Positions 1 through 7,767 of a DNA stretch of 64,000 nucleotides are shown here, piece after piece. Made by a program: the position numbers and the translations under genes. Source of the DNA: Paenibacillus phytorum (GTDB lineage Bacteria > Bacillota > Bacilli > Paenibacillales > NBRC-103111). How positions within the stretch are numbered: the first letter of the stretch is position 1; every line of letters begins with the position of its first letter. Location: positions 62,001 to 126,000 of the forward strand of contig NZ_WHOA01000148.1 in the NCBI RefSeq assembly GCF_013141715.1. The letters are read 5' to 3'. A model generated the notes under the pieces. It was not told where the DNA came from and did not search any database. It was given only the letters and a program-made list of their open reading frames with translations.

Positions 1-385
1 AAGCAAGCCGTATATAGTTAACCATATTGTCTGGAAGCTCCTTCAAATGGAACCACTTCAATTGCTCGCACTTCTCTGGCTCTTTATTCGTAATCTCACC
101 CTGCCAGCTATGTACGTTTAGAAAGAAGTCCACCCATTCCGACGTCGTATTCTTGCGATGCATAACACCGATGATTTCAATATCTGTAGGCTTGATGACA
201 ACCCCAGCTTCTTCTTCCGCTTCTCTTATTGCAGCTGCGATAACCTCTTCACCGCCATCCATCCTGCCTGCAACAACGCTCCAATTGCCGTCTTGAAACC
301 CGGTATTTTGTCTCTTCAATAATAAAACTTCTTCGTTTCTATAAAACAATACGTGCACGGAGCCATATAAAATAGGTGTTCTCAA
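1..385 (-). CDS. Nudix hydrolase, 3' end cut by window edge
   Basis: The reverse strand from 385 reads open to the window edge for about 128 codons. The start is TTG at 385, chosen because GGAGGA (391-396) lies five bases upstream and no ATG is better placed. Residues 40-62 form a complete Nudix box: G40, E46, then R54-E55-A-x-E58-E59-x-G61-V, matching GX5EX7REUXEEXGU. Nudix enzymes cleave nucleoside diphosphates linked to another moiety; here the substrate is unknown, though the MutT/NUDT-like opening of the fold suggests a nucleotide pool-cleaning role. The last residues that can be read lie past the Nudix helix. It is separated from the next minus-strand gene upstream by a terminator-like hairpin. 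Family assignment is firm, specificity is not. Confidence 0.85.
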   Translation of the reverse strand, partial: MRTPILYGSVHVLFYRNEEVLLLKRQNTGFQDGNWSVVAGRMDGGEEVIAAAIREAEEEAGVVIKPTDIEIIGVMHRKNTTSEWVDFFLNVHSWQGEITNKEPEKCEQLKWFHLKELPDNMVNYIRLA

Positions 386-488
386 AATGATCCTCCTTGA
401 TTCGCATATCCTTATCATGTTTCCTTTAAATCCCACTAACGAATAACTAATTTTAACAAATTGCACTTTGTATTGTAAATTGTTAAGC

Positions 489-514
489 AAAAAAAAGGGA
501 GCCAAATAGCCCCC
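489..514 (-). terminator. Rho-independent terminator of the DUF2334 gene
   Basis: On the minus strand GGGGGC pairs with GCTCCC (one G-U pair) around a six-base loop and is followed by eight T. It begins about 12 bases after the stop codon of the DUF2334 gene. Confidence 0.75.
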
Positions 515-525
515 TCAAATGTTTC

Positions 526-2451
526 TTATTCATTAACATTCAGACTCTGATAGGACAAAGCAACATCCAATTGGCCATCATCGTTTGGTAACATCGCGAT
601 ATCAACTTTCCCGTTTCCATCGAAATCAGCAACTGTTAAACGTCCATTCACTCGGCCCCATGGTCCAAAAACTGAGAGCAGCTTATATTCATTCTCCGTT
701 GTTTGTAGATACACACGGTTCGTTAAATTTTTGGTGTCGGTGCGTAAAATATCTTCCTTGCCATCTCCGTTAAAATCACCGAACTGGACGCCGCCAAGCT
801 CATCAGGAATGTTCAGTGAAACCTTATTCAGCTTCCATTGCATGTTCGCTGTATCCAATTCAAATTCCACACCTTGGGAGGTATTCTCTTTAAACAAAAA
901 CAAGCGTTGACTGTCTTCATTTCGCAAATTCCTCACAATTAAATCCCTTGAAGAATTGGACCTGAACGTGTATGGCTTAATTTCTTTAACCTTCCCACCA
1001 TGCATATAAACACCTAGAAGTTGACTTCGATCTTTCGATTGACCGGCAAGGATACAGTCCCCATTAGGCTGACGCAATTCATACAAATCGTACCAACGTT
1101 TAGCCGGGATCGTCCAACTTTGTTGTCGCGTGAATGTAGTTCCATTTGAAGAGTAACTCTCGAGCTTGCCGGAAGGTTGAACAACCCAAAGCCCTTTTTT
1201 ATTCCGATCATTCATCCCATTAAGTGTAAATGATGAGCCATCTGCATACGGCAAGGACATCCAAACCTGTGGTACAGGTTGGTTTTCATTGCGTAATCCT
1301 GTGTACTGAGCTTGAATGACCGACAGATTAGAGGTCTTTTTATCCCATGTCACAATATCATCTTGATTCCTGCCTGTTACGTTGCCAATTTGTACGAGCG
1401 TAGATTTCGCGCTGCCAACCTTCAGACTCACAGATGGTGCAAAGGGGACGTAATCATGAATGGAATAGAACGGATAACCCTTCATATGAATTTGTGTGAT
1501 TAGCCTTTGTAACACACTTTTATTCTCACCAGCGTATTGATATTGCGGTATACCGTCCTTCCATATCTGTTCACCCCAATCATCCACAACCGGCACGAGA
1601 TGACTGAACTCCAAAAAAGGATGATAGAAAAAGGAGTTAATTCGCTCTGTTTTCCCCATTTGATTAAGAATAAACTTCTCATCTTTGCCACTTGGTATAT
1701 ACGAAAGAGTTGTCGGTACGAATACATTGCCAAACGACGTATTTCCAAAGCCCTTATTTTGAGCATTCTTGTATTGAGCTGCAGGCGGGTTGGAATCGAT
1801 CGTAACATCTGGTTGATAAAAGAGGCCAAAATAGGAACGAAACACCTTATCCTGTTCTGGCGTTGTATGATAATGCGGCGCTTCCCAGAAATGAGGCGAT
1901 AAATTCGCAAGGCGAAAACGCCGATAACCTTCCTTCACACGCTGTTCCGCAAAAGCAGTAGTCGCTGTTTCAGGCATATCAATCACATTAAATTCGTTGC
2001 CTTGACCTGAGGCTTGATGTCCATCCTCACGATAAACATTTCCTACCTGATGGGTATAACCATGCATGCCGATAGATCCGCCGTGCTCCACAGCGTCTCT
2101 TAGAACTCGATCAAAAGCTTGAATATAGTCATTATCCAATTGATCGATAGCACGATCATAACGTGTACCGTCTTGACTAATATTGATCCAACGCGGGACG
2201 ACCGCCATACTGTAGTGAACATGCTGCTGATGTAGATAATCAAAGACGGCTCTCAGCTTTCCGAGCCCTTCAGGTGTACTATAATAGCCACCAGGACCTA
2301 TGTCCTCTAACCGAAGCATCATGAATCGCGGATTATTGTCGGCTCCTTCAACGGTAATGATGTGATATAAACCGATGTATAAGCTTAACGAAACGATGCC
2401 TGCTATCACATACCGCATCCAACTGTTTTTCTGTAATAAGATCCTCAACAT
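526..2451 (-). CDS. Membrane-anchored DUF2334 deacetylase-like protein with VCBS repeats
   Basis: 641 residues from the ATG at 2451; the frame stays open five codons further to a TTG, but GGGGGGAG sits just before 2451 and fixes the start. Residues about 12-32 form one hydrophobic segment after a basic N-terminus, so the protein is probably anchored outside the membrane. Residues about 40-345 resemble DUF2334, a family related to polysaccharide deacetylases: an early LEDIG motif carrying a putative metal-site Asp and a later GMHGYTH motif with histidines are visible. The C-terminal third contains two calcium-binding FG-GAP/VCBS-like loops (DFNGDGKEDI near 560 and DFDGNGKVDI near 608), consistent with a beta-propeller-like domain. 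Likely acts on a cell-surface or extracellular glycan; the substrate is unknown. It is monocistronic with its own terminator. Confidence 0.8.
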   Translation of the reverse strand: MLRILLQKNSWMRYVIAGIVSLSLYIGLYHIITVEGADNNPRFMMLRLEDIGPGGYYSTPEGLGKLRAVFDYLHQQHVHYSMAVVPRWINISQDGTRYDRAIDQLDNDYIQAFDRVLRDAVEHGGSIGMHGYTHQVGNVYREDGHQASGQGNEFNVIDMPETATTAFAEQRVKEGYRRFRLANLSPHFWEAPHYHTTPEQDKVFRSYFGLFYQPDVTIDSNPPAAQYKNAQNKGFGNTSFGNVFVPTTLSYIPSGKDEKFILNQMGKTERINSFFYHPFLEFSHLVPVVDDWGEQIWKDGIPQYQYAGENKSVLQRLITQIHMKGYPFYSIHDYVPFAPSVSLKVGSAKSTLVQIGNVTGRNQDDIVTWDKKTSNLSVIQAQYTGLRNENQPVPQVWMSLPYADGSSFTLNGMNDRNKKGLWVVQPSGKLESYSSNGTTFTRQQSWTIPAKRWYDLYELRQPNGDCILAGQSKDRSQLLGVYMHGGKVKEIKPYTFRSNSSRDLIVRNLRNEDSQRLFLFKENTSQGVEFELDTANMQWKLNKVSLNIPDELGGVQFGDFNGDGKEDILRTDTKNLTNRVYLQTTENEYKLLSVFGPWGRVNGRLTVADFDGNGKVDIAMLPNDDGQLDVALSYQSLNVNE

Positions 2452-2574
2452 GCAAACTCCCCCCAAGGATGCTGGATCATTTTTCTAAACCAAGCGATTC
2501 ACAAACACTTTAGGTCTATTGGACTATATCCATGAAAAATTGTCTATTATAAGTTATTACGATAATTTTTGGTA

Positions 2575-3270
2575 TTATAAATTGAAGTGCTTATACCAAA
2601 TGCCTGCATACTCAGGTACCACATGCCAATTATTTACCCTTACTTGATTTCCAAAATCCTCTCCAAAGAAATACGAGGTTAACTGTACAGCCTCATTCAC
2701 ATCTTTGAACTTATAATCAGTAGCTAACGAGGTGTGCTCAAAGCCATATTCGGTTTCTAACAAATGATAATAGGGTGCCAAATAATCATATCTCGTCGGT
2801 TCCGCAAACCCCGTTCCCAAAGTCTCCAGAATAATCACCGTACCGCCTGGTCTAAGAATGCGTCTAATTTCAGACATCATTTGTTTCAAATTTTTCTCCC
2901 AATCCACATGATTCGAGCTAGCCAGATAACATAAGCTCCACCCTGCTACGACGAGATCCTTGCTAGCGTCATCAATTGGCAGTGCTCTATGGTCAGAAAC
3001 AATCGTTCGCCAGTTACTATTAGAAGATAATGTAGTTAACTTTTTTTCTAACACTCTCAGCATGGCCTTGGAACTATCCAGACACCAAAGCGAATTGGCT
3101 TCCGCGGCCAGAAACATAGAAAACCTTCCTGTCCCTGCCCCTAAGTCCACCACATCCAATTGCTCATAAGGCCTTATCTCATGAATCACCTTTGCTAAAT
3201 TGGGTTGCTTACTAATTAATAGGTCGTATGTTTCTGTGTTATCTTGATAAATGTTATGATCTCGAGACAT
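2575..3270 (-). CDS. Class I SAM-dependent methyltransferase
   Basis: 231 residues, ATG preceded by GAAGGAGGAA. SAM-binding motif I (VVDLGAGTGRFS) lies near residues 40-51, followed by an acidic strand end (LWCLDSS) and a post-motif region LRPGGTVIILETLG typical of the Methyltransf_11/25 fold. Methylates a small molecule or cofactor precursor; the acceptor cannot be inferred. The gene stands alone, and the downstream neighbour on the same strand begins about 120 bases later. Two further unrelated class I methyltransferases occur in this window (17645-18343 and 53210-53860), so a specific role cannot be argued from copy number. Confidence 0.85.
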   Translation of the reverse strand: MSRDHNIYQDNTETYDLLISKQPNLAKVIHEIRPYEQLDVVDLGAGTGRFSMFLAAEANSLWCLDSSKAMLRVLEKKLTTLSSNSNWRTIVSDHRALPIDDASKDLVVAGWSLCYLASSNHVDWEKNLKQMMSEIRRILRPGGTVIILETLGTGFAEPTRYDYLAPYYHLLETEYGFEHTSLATDYKFKDVNEAVQLTSYFFGEDFGNQVRVNNWHVVPEYAGIWYKHFNL

Positions 3271-3451
3271 ACTGATTCCTCCTTCAAGTTTTTCTAAGAA
3301 TAAACCTTAACCTTAGGTTAAGGTCAAGCATTAGAAGGAGTTTTGAGAAGGGATAGGCATTGAATACGTTTACAATAATGACTTTAGAAATACACTCCAA
3401 TCTTATCACGCTGTGCATGTTTTGAAAATAAAAAAGGATGCGCTTTCAGGT

Positions 3452-3480
3452 TTGACTCAGTGGGACTGAAGTGCTACAAT
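3452..3480 (+). promoter_or_regulatory. SigA-type promoter for the 3.5-4.8 kb gene pair
   Basis: TTGACT (3452-3457) and TACAAT (3475-3480) are separated by exactly 17 bases, about 30 bases before the first coding region of the plus-strand pair that ends with the YitT-family gene. Confidence 0.7.
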
Positions 3481-3507
3481 TCAAGCAAATTTGGTTGCAA
3501 ATCATGA

Positions 3508-3951
3508 TTGGAGGGAATGCTCCTGCATCATTTTAAACATAAATGGCAATGGACGATTTTGGTCTGGATCATTCTTGGGCTGTTCGTGTTTCCTTTGACA
3601 CCGCCAATTTCACATCACTATTCTACTGATACCGATATACTCGTTCTATCCAATACGACCCATGTCTTAACCGTTCAAGATCAACCGCCTACCAGAGAAA
3701 CAATACGAGCTAACGAAGACCAGATTCAGAGACACGAAGATTATGACAAACAATATGAGATGACCGTATTTGTCGTTTTTATTGTTTTTATATTATCTAA
3801 AATATGGGAGAGATTAAAAGGTATCTTATTAGCTTTTCTTAAATTCATATCGGGTTACACGGGCCTCATTCCTTCATTTTTCATTAGAACCCAACGAAAT
3901 GAAATTTGGAAAAGAGGAACCCATCATGTCAAACTTATCAGCTGGAGCTGA
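3508..3951 (+). CDS. Small two-helix membrane protein, unknown function
   Basis: Up to 147 residues. The start is unclear: TTG at 3508, ATG at 3517 and CTG at 3523 are all in frame, and the GGAGGG at 3510-3515 is too close to the ATG but well spaced from the CTG. Two hydrophobic segments are visible, one near residues 15-33 (ILVWIILGLFVFPL) and one near 88-105 (FVVFIVFILSKIW), separated by a polar region of about 50 residues; the C-terminus is basic. I do not recognise the family. Its end overlaps the start of the YitT-family gene by about 26 bases, so the two are probably cotranscribed from the promoter at 3452-3480 and perhaps translationally coupled. Confidence 0.55.
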   Translation: MEGMLLHHFKHKWQWTILVWIILGLFVFPLTPPISHHYSTDTDILVLSNTTHVLTVQDQPPTRETIRANEDQIQRHEDYDKQYEMTVFVVFIVFILSKIWERLKGILLAFLKFISGYTGLIPSFFIRTQRNEIWKRGTHHVKLISWS

Positions 3952-4822
3952 ACAAGCACGCTCCCAACATCAAAAAATAACCCGCATTAAATTTATACGT
4001 AGAATTTTTTTCATGATCGTCGGATCTGCCTTATTTTCTATTGGTTTAGAAATTTTCTTAGTCCCCAACAATATTATTGATGGCGGCGTTGTAGGGATTT
4101 CAATCATCCTCTCTCATTTGACAAAAATCCCATTAGGCGTATTTCTCGTTATTTTGAATTTACCCTTCTTACTTTTAGGTTATAAACAAATCGGCAAAAC
4201 ATTTGCCATTTCTACCTTGTTCTCTGTTGTCCTTATGTCCATAGGAACCTCCCTACTGCATCCGGTACAAGCGATTACGATTGATCCTTTGCTGGCCGCA
4301 GTTTTCGGTGGAATCATACTTGGTATCGGTGTAGGATTAGTAATTCGCTCAGGCGGTTCGCTCGATGGAACAGAAATTGTAGCCATTGTATTTAGTAAAA
4401 AATCGCCATTCTCGGTCGGCGAAATCGTGATGTTTTTCAACTTCTTTATTCTCGCAAGCGCAGGCTTTGTCTTTGGTTGGGATCATGCGATGTACTCGCT
4501 CATTGCGTATTACATTGCTTTCAAAATGATTGATATCACCATCGAAGGCCTGGATCAATCCAAAGCTGTATGGATTATCAGCGATGAATCCGAAAAAATT
4601 GGGGAAACTATAACGTTCCGACTTGGCCGCGGCGTGACTTACCTTAAGGGCGAAGGCGCATTTACAGGGGATGAAAAAAAAGTGATCTTCAGCGTCATCA
4701 CTCGTCTAGAAGAAGCCAAGCTGAAGTCCATCTTGGACGAATTGGATCCCAAAGCTTTCCTCGCCATTGGTAATATCCATGATGTAAAAGGCGGAAGATT
4801 TAAAAAGAAAGATATTCATTAA
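3926..4822 (+). CDS. YitT family membrane protein (DUF161/DUF2179)
   Basis: 298 residues from the ATG at 3926, chosen over an in-frame ATG at 3899 because AGAGGA lies seven bases before it. The N-terminal two thirds hold five or six hydrophobic segments with the glycine-rich GGVVGISIIL and GGIILGIGVGLVIRSGGSLDGTEI stretches characteristic of YitT_membrane; the last 80 residues (from about 220) form the soluble DUF2179 domain, including GRGVTYLKGEGAFTG. YitT-family proteins are widespread in Bacillota, often in several paralogues, and lack a settled biochemical role; transport has been suggested. It shares a promoter with the preceding small membrane protein and is followed by a strong terminator. 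Confidence 0.9.
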   Translation: MSNLSAGAEQARSQHQKITRIKFIRRIFFMIVGSALFSIGLEIFLVPNNIIDGGVVGISIILSHLTKIPLGVFLVILNLPFLLLGYKQIGKTFAISTLFSVVLMSIGTSLLHPVQAITIDPLLAAVFGGIILGIGVGLVIRSGGSLDGTEIVAIVFSKKSPFSVGEIVMFFNFFILASAGFVFGWDHAMYSLIAYYIAFKMIDITIEGLDQSKAVWIISDESEKIGETITFRLGRGVTYLKGEGAFTGDEKKVIFSVITRLEEAKLKSILDELDPKAFLAIGNIHDVKGGRFKKKDIH

Positions 4823-4832
4823 AGGGAAATGA

Positions 4833-4883
4833 CAAAGAAGAGGTTAAACAGAGCTTTCTGTTTAACCTCTTCTTTGATTTTTT
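4833..4883 (+). terminator. Strong hairpin terminator after the YitT-family gene
   Basis: A near-perfect stem of 18 or more base pairs (AAGAAGAGGTTAAACAGA and its complement) with a four-base loop is followed by a T-rich run. It lies 10 bases after the stop codon. Confidence 0.85.
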
Positions 4884-4997
4884 GCACGATTGGACTATGG
4901 CCTTAAAGAGGATATAGCCGGATTTGGCATTACTGAGCTGCCAAAAGTAACAATGCGAGCAATGTAAAACCAAGGTTGCCTCTAGGTCTCAGGTTGA

Positions 4998-5174
4998 TGC
5001 AAAAAGTGCAGCAAATTTTGTCCAAACCGGGAATTTCGCGAGAGAACCTGCAAAAAGTGCAGCTAATTCGAAGTATTTAGCCCATTTCGGCTTGAAATAT
5101 GGAAATTGGATGTACCAAATGCATATAAACTCCTCAATATATAAAAAAATCTGAGATTTGCTGCACATTTTGCA
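4998..5174. repeat. MITE-like element with 20-bp inverted ends, in a gene-free stretch
   Basis: The stretch 4884-5421 has no convincing gene. Inside it TGCAAAAAGTGCAGCAAATT occurs at 4998-5017, again with one change at 5049-5068 (51 bases later, same direction), and inverted with two changes at 5155-5174. The outer copies therefore form terminal inverted repeats of a 177-bp unit. A weak open frame runs through it on the minus strand and produces the repeated peptide AALFA, 17 residues apart, because the direct repeat spacing is a multiple of three; this looks like a by-product of the repeat and not a gene. The remaining 5180-5421 holds no recognisable feature. Confidence 0.7.
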
Positions 5175-5421
5175 TCTTGTTGGTTGATGTCTCTCCATTT
5201 TGTTGCAAATCATCCTATATGAACTCACTTAGTTGCATTAATTACTTGGAGTAGCTAATTCTGTACATCTTTGTCCCAAGCGTTGAGCGAAGTGGTGCAT
5301 ATCCTATAATAGCCGGAGTAACTGCTGTGGTAGAAGGACTCTGCCGTAGCCAGGGGAAACGCATAAATCAACAAATCAACAAGTTACCCTTGTTTCCTTA
5401 CAGCATCATCACCCACGCGTC

Positions 5422-6456
5422 CTAGTTCCAGTAGTTCCTCAGATCAACTTTCTGGCCAAGCTTTGCACTTTCGAGTGCGCCAAGGACCATCGCCATGCTC
5501 TTGATGTTGTCGCGGCAGTCCGTCTCCGCGCGGCGGCCTTCTTCCAGCGCCGCGAACATCTCGTCCAGACAGCCGGCGTGGCCACTGCGGCCGGGCCAGT
5601 TCACATCCGCGTCCACTCTCGTGTAGTCGCGGATGAACTTGCCGGCTTGATCGCCGGCGGCGACGATCTCGGCGGACGGTGCGCCGCTTCCGTCCCAGAG
5701 AGCGGTGCCCTGCTCGCCGGTCACACGCCAAGCCGCCTCCCATGAGGTCGGCGCCCCTTCCGCGCACCAGGAGCCGCGGTAACAGAACACAGTGCCGTCT
5801 GACATCTCATAGATGCAGATGGCAGAGGCATTTCCGGCGTACCACGAGCCGGGCGGGTTGAATTCCTGGCAGTACACCGAAACGGGGTCTGCCCCAGTAA
5901 TAAACCGAGCCTGATCGAAAGTATGGATCGCCATGTCTAGAATAAGCGGGCTTTCCATCGCCTCGCGAAAGCCCCCAAAATGCGGCCCCAAGAAGAAATC
6001 GGCGCCGACATAACCAACGCGGCCGATCGTGCCCGCGTTAATGATCTCCCGCAGCGCGCGGATGTTCGCGTCGTAGCGACGGTTCTGCATGACGGAGAAG
6101 GATCTTCCCGTCCGCTCCGCCAGCTGCACTAGCTCCCGCGCTTCCGCCATTGTGGCGGCCATCGGCTTCTCACCGAAGATGTCACATCCAAGCCGGAGTG
6201 CTGTACCGCACACCTGGAAATGGCTGGACGGAATCGTGATGTCCAGCACCAGATTAGCACCGCTTTCCTGAATAGCTTGCTCCAGATTGGTATATACGCC
6301 GCAGGTAAGACCATGGCGGTCAGCCATGGCTTGTGCGAATTCCGTCTTAATATCAACAAGCGCGACAATGTCGCTATCCTCACGTTTTAACATATACTCG
6401 ACCCATACATTCGCCATACTGCCGCAACCAACGACCACGATGTGATACTTACTCAT
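5422..6456 (-). CDS. Gfo/Idh/MocA family NAD(P)-dependent oxidoreductase
   Basis: 344 residues from the ATG at 6456; the upstream in-frame ATG at 6465 is too close to GGAGGA, which is correctly spaced from 6456. The N-terminal Rossmann fold shows VVGCGSMANVW near residues 7-17, the conserved EKP motif (GEKPMA) near 95, and the C-terminal domain carries the AIHTFDQARF helix with the usual catalytic-site His. Such enzymes oxidise or reduce sugars, inositols or related polyols; the substrate is not evident. The gene is strikingly richer in G+C at third codon positions than genes on either side, which suggests separate acquisition. It stands alone, with a repeat-bearing gene-free stretch behind it. 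Confidence 0.88.
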   Translation of the reverse strand: MSKYHIVVVGCGSMANVWVEYMLKREDSDIVALVDIKTEFAQAMADRHGLTCGVYTNLEQAIQESGANLVLDITIPSSHFQVCGTALRLGCDIFGEKPMAATMAEARELVQLAERTGRSFSVMQNRRYDANIRALREIINAGTIGRVGYVGADFFLGPHFGGFREAMESPLILDMAIHTFDQARFITGADPVSVYCQEFNPPGSWYAGNASAICIYEMSDGTVFCYRGSWCAEGAPTSWEAAWRVTGEQGTALWDGSGAPSAEIVAAGDQAGKFIRDYTRVDADVNWPGRSGHAGCLDEMFAALEEGRRAETDCRDNIKSMAMVLGALESAKLGQKVDLRNYWN

Positions 6457-6585
6457 CTCGCACATTCCTCCAATATCATCCCTAAATTGCGTATAGCTGC
6501 CTTATTACGCTTTATTTTATCCCTTTTCTTTGGGATATTCTCTATCCAATCTTGTGAGAATAGGGTCAAATATTGTGCCCAGTAA

Positions 6586-6855
6586 TTAATCCCCTCGGTA
6601 TGGCTCAAACAAATCAAACATAAAGTGCATAGCCTCTTCCTCATCTTTGCCTTTTGTGAGCAAACGAAGTGTTGTTCCAGCTTTGATCGGGACTAGAAGC
6701 ATGCCCAAAAGACTTTTTACATCCACAATATGGTGCTTTTTATCAAGATCGAAGTCTATTGTAATGTCCGAAATAAAATGAGAAGATTTTACAGAGATGG
6801 CCGATAAATCGCCTCGTTGTAAATCTGAATGGATCTCAAATTCATGTACTCTCAT
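6586..6855 (-). CDS. HPr-like protein lacking the active-site histidine
   Basis: 89 residues. The second half aligns with HPr: a DVKSLLGMLLVPIKAGTTL block corresponds to the HPr segment around Ser46 (LKSIMGVMSLGI in B. subtilis), followed by the acidic helix DEEEAMHFMFDLFE. The first half keeps the length of the fold but has no GIHARPA motif, so the phosphotransfer His15 is absent while the regulatory Ser46 position is kept (residue about 48). This resembles the logic of Crh, which also lacks His15, but the sequence is more divergent. A regulatory role is inferred. It lies 31 bases downstream of the kinase-like gene and is probably cotranscribed with it. Confidence 0.7.
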   Translation of the reverse strand: MRVHEFEIHSDLQRGDLSAISVKSSHFISDITIDFDLDKKHHIVDVKSLLGMLLVPIKAGTTLRLLTKGKDEEEAMHFMFDLFEPYRGD

Positions 6856-6886
6856 ATATGAACCTTCCTTTTAAATAAATTTCGGT

Positions 6887-7528
6887 TCAGTTGCTTTTCC
6901 TGCGATATTTCTTCCATTTGCGATAACTTCTCCTAACAACATTCAAAGCAAAGTCGGGAATGGGCATTTTACGCACCCAAGGATAATAGAAACGGTCATA
7001 GGCGCTTTTTAAATCGTCCCACATCGGACAATATTCGCTTTTCATAAAGTCAGACACGTCGACTACTAATCCTCTGCCATCATTCATCATCACATTTTTC
7101 CCATGTACGTCATGTGGGTTTAGACCTCTACTTACTGCGTAATCAAGTGCTTCATCTATGTCTGTAATGACCTCTCGTGGAATCGGAAGCCCTCGATGTA
7201 AGCATTTGTATAAAGTAACTCCGGTCAAACGGCGCAGAACCAAATAATTGTCCCCTGCATGCATGCATTCTGAAAATGCGGGATGTTTTCCTAGACGTCG
7301 ATAAACTTCTGTTTCCTCTTGGATTCCCGGTCTGCCTGGCGCATATACTTTAACCACAACCTCGGGATAATTCGGATGTGAGAGTACAGCTGCATAATTA
7401 CCAGAACCAACTACCTTCCATGGCTTAGGTATATAGTGTACGACAATGGGATCATAAGGTTGTTCACTGTAAAGCTCCAAATTCGGAAGCAATTGATGTT
7501 CAATTTCAATCAGCCAAGGCTTTAACAT
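6887..7528 (-). CDS. Protein-kinase-fold (RIO/Bud32-like) protein
   Basis: 213 residues, ATG with a GGGAGGGGAG ribosome site somewhat far upstream. Kinase landmarks are in order: glycine-rich loop VGSGNYAAVL near residue 41, VVVKVY with the ATP-binding lysine near 60, the catalytic loop HDVHGKNVMM near 140 (pattern HxxHxxN), and VVDVSDF near 155 carrying the metal-binding Asp in place of a classical DFG. The small size and the HDxHxxN loop fit the atypical RIO/Bud32-like or lipopolysaccharide-kinase-like groups. It is a likely serine/threonine or small-molecule kinase in the cytoplasm. The HPr-like gene follows directly and could be a partner; that link is inference from position only. Confidence 0.75.
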   Translation of the reverse strand: MLKPWLIEIEHQLLPNLELYSEQPYDPIVVHYIPKPWKVVGSGNYAAVLSHPNYPEVVVKVYAPGRPGIQEETEVYRRLGKHPAFSECMHAGDNYLVLRRLTGVTLYKCLHRGLPIPREVITDIDEALDYAVSRGLNPHDVHGKNVMMNDGRGLVVDVSDFMKSEYCPMWDDLKSAYDRFYYPWVRKMPIPDFALNVVRRSYRKWKKYRRKSN

Positions 7529-7700
7529 ACTTCTATTTCTGCTCCCCTCCCATCAATTCTCATCCTACGTGCAGGTTACGGAATCATGGTTTGTTAATTG
7601 CTGCTATGTGTGGTATTATACAAAGATATTTGTGTAAAGTGAAGTGTTGAATATGCCCTATTATAATGATTTGCTAGATTCCCATATAAAAATGAAGCTA

Positions 7701-7732
7701 ATCCCTTGACCCTTGGTCAAGGGATTTTTTTT
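7701..7732 (+). terminator. Terminator-like hairpin inside the leader of the CDF gene
   Basis: ATCCCTTGACC pairs with GGTCAAGGGAT around a CTT loop and is followed by eight T on the plus strand. No plus-strand gene lies upstream nearer than 2.9 kb (and that one has its own terminator), and the CDF start codon is only 36 bases downstream. It could be an attenuator in the leader or the end of a short RNA. Confidence 0.65.
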
Positions 7733-7767
7733 CCTTGGGGAAACACTTCTGGAGGAGGTCATCATTG

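Noticed and set aside
4989..5228. 79-codon frame on the minus strand with repeated AALFA
   Set aside because: It runs through the MITE-like repeat, has no ribosome site, and its internal peptide repeat is a consequence of the 51-base DNA repeat.
5252..5424. Open stretch of about 57 codons on the plus strand reading YIFVPSVERSGAYPIIAG and onward
   Set aside because: No start codon or ribosome site and no recognisable family. It could be a decayed gene end, but this cannot be supported from sequence alone.
6453..6644. 63-codon minus-strand frame between the Gfo gene and the HPr-like gene
   Set aside because: Overlaps both neighbours, low-complexity content and no homology; the HPr-like frame is clearly the coding one.
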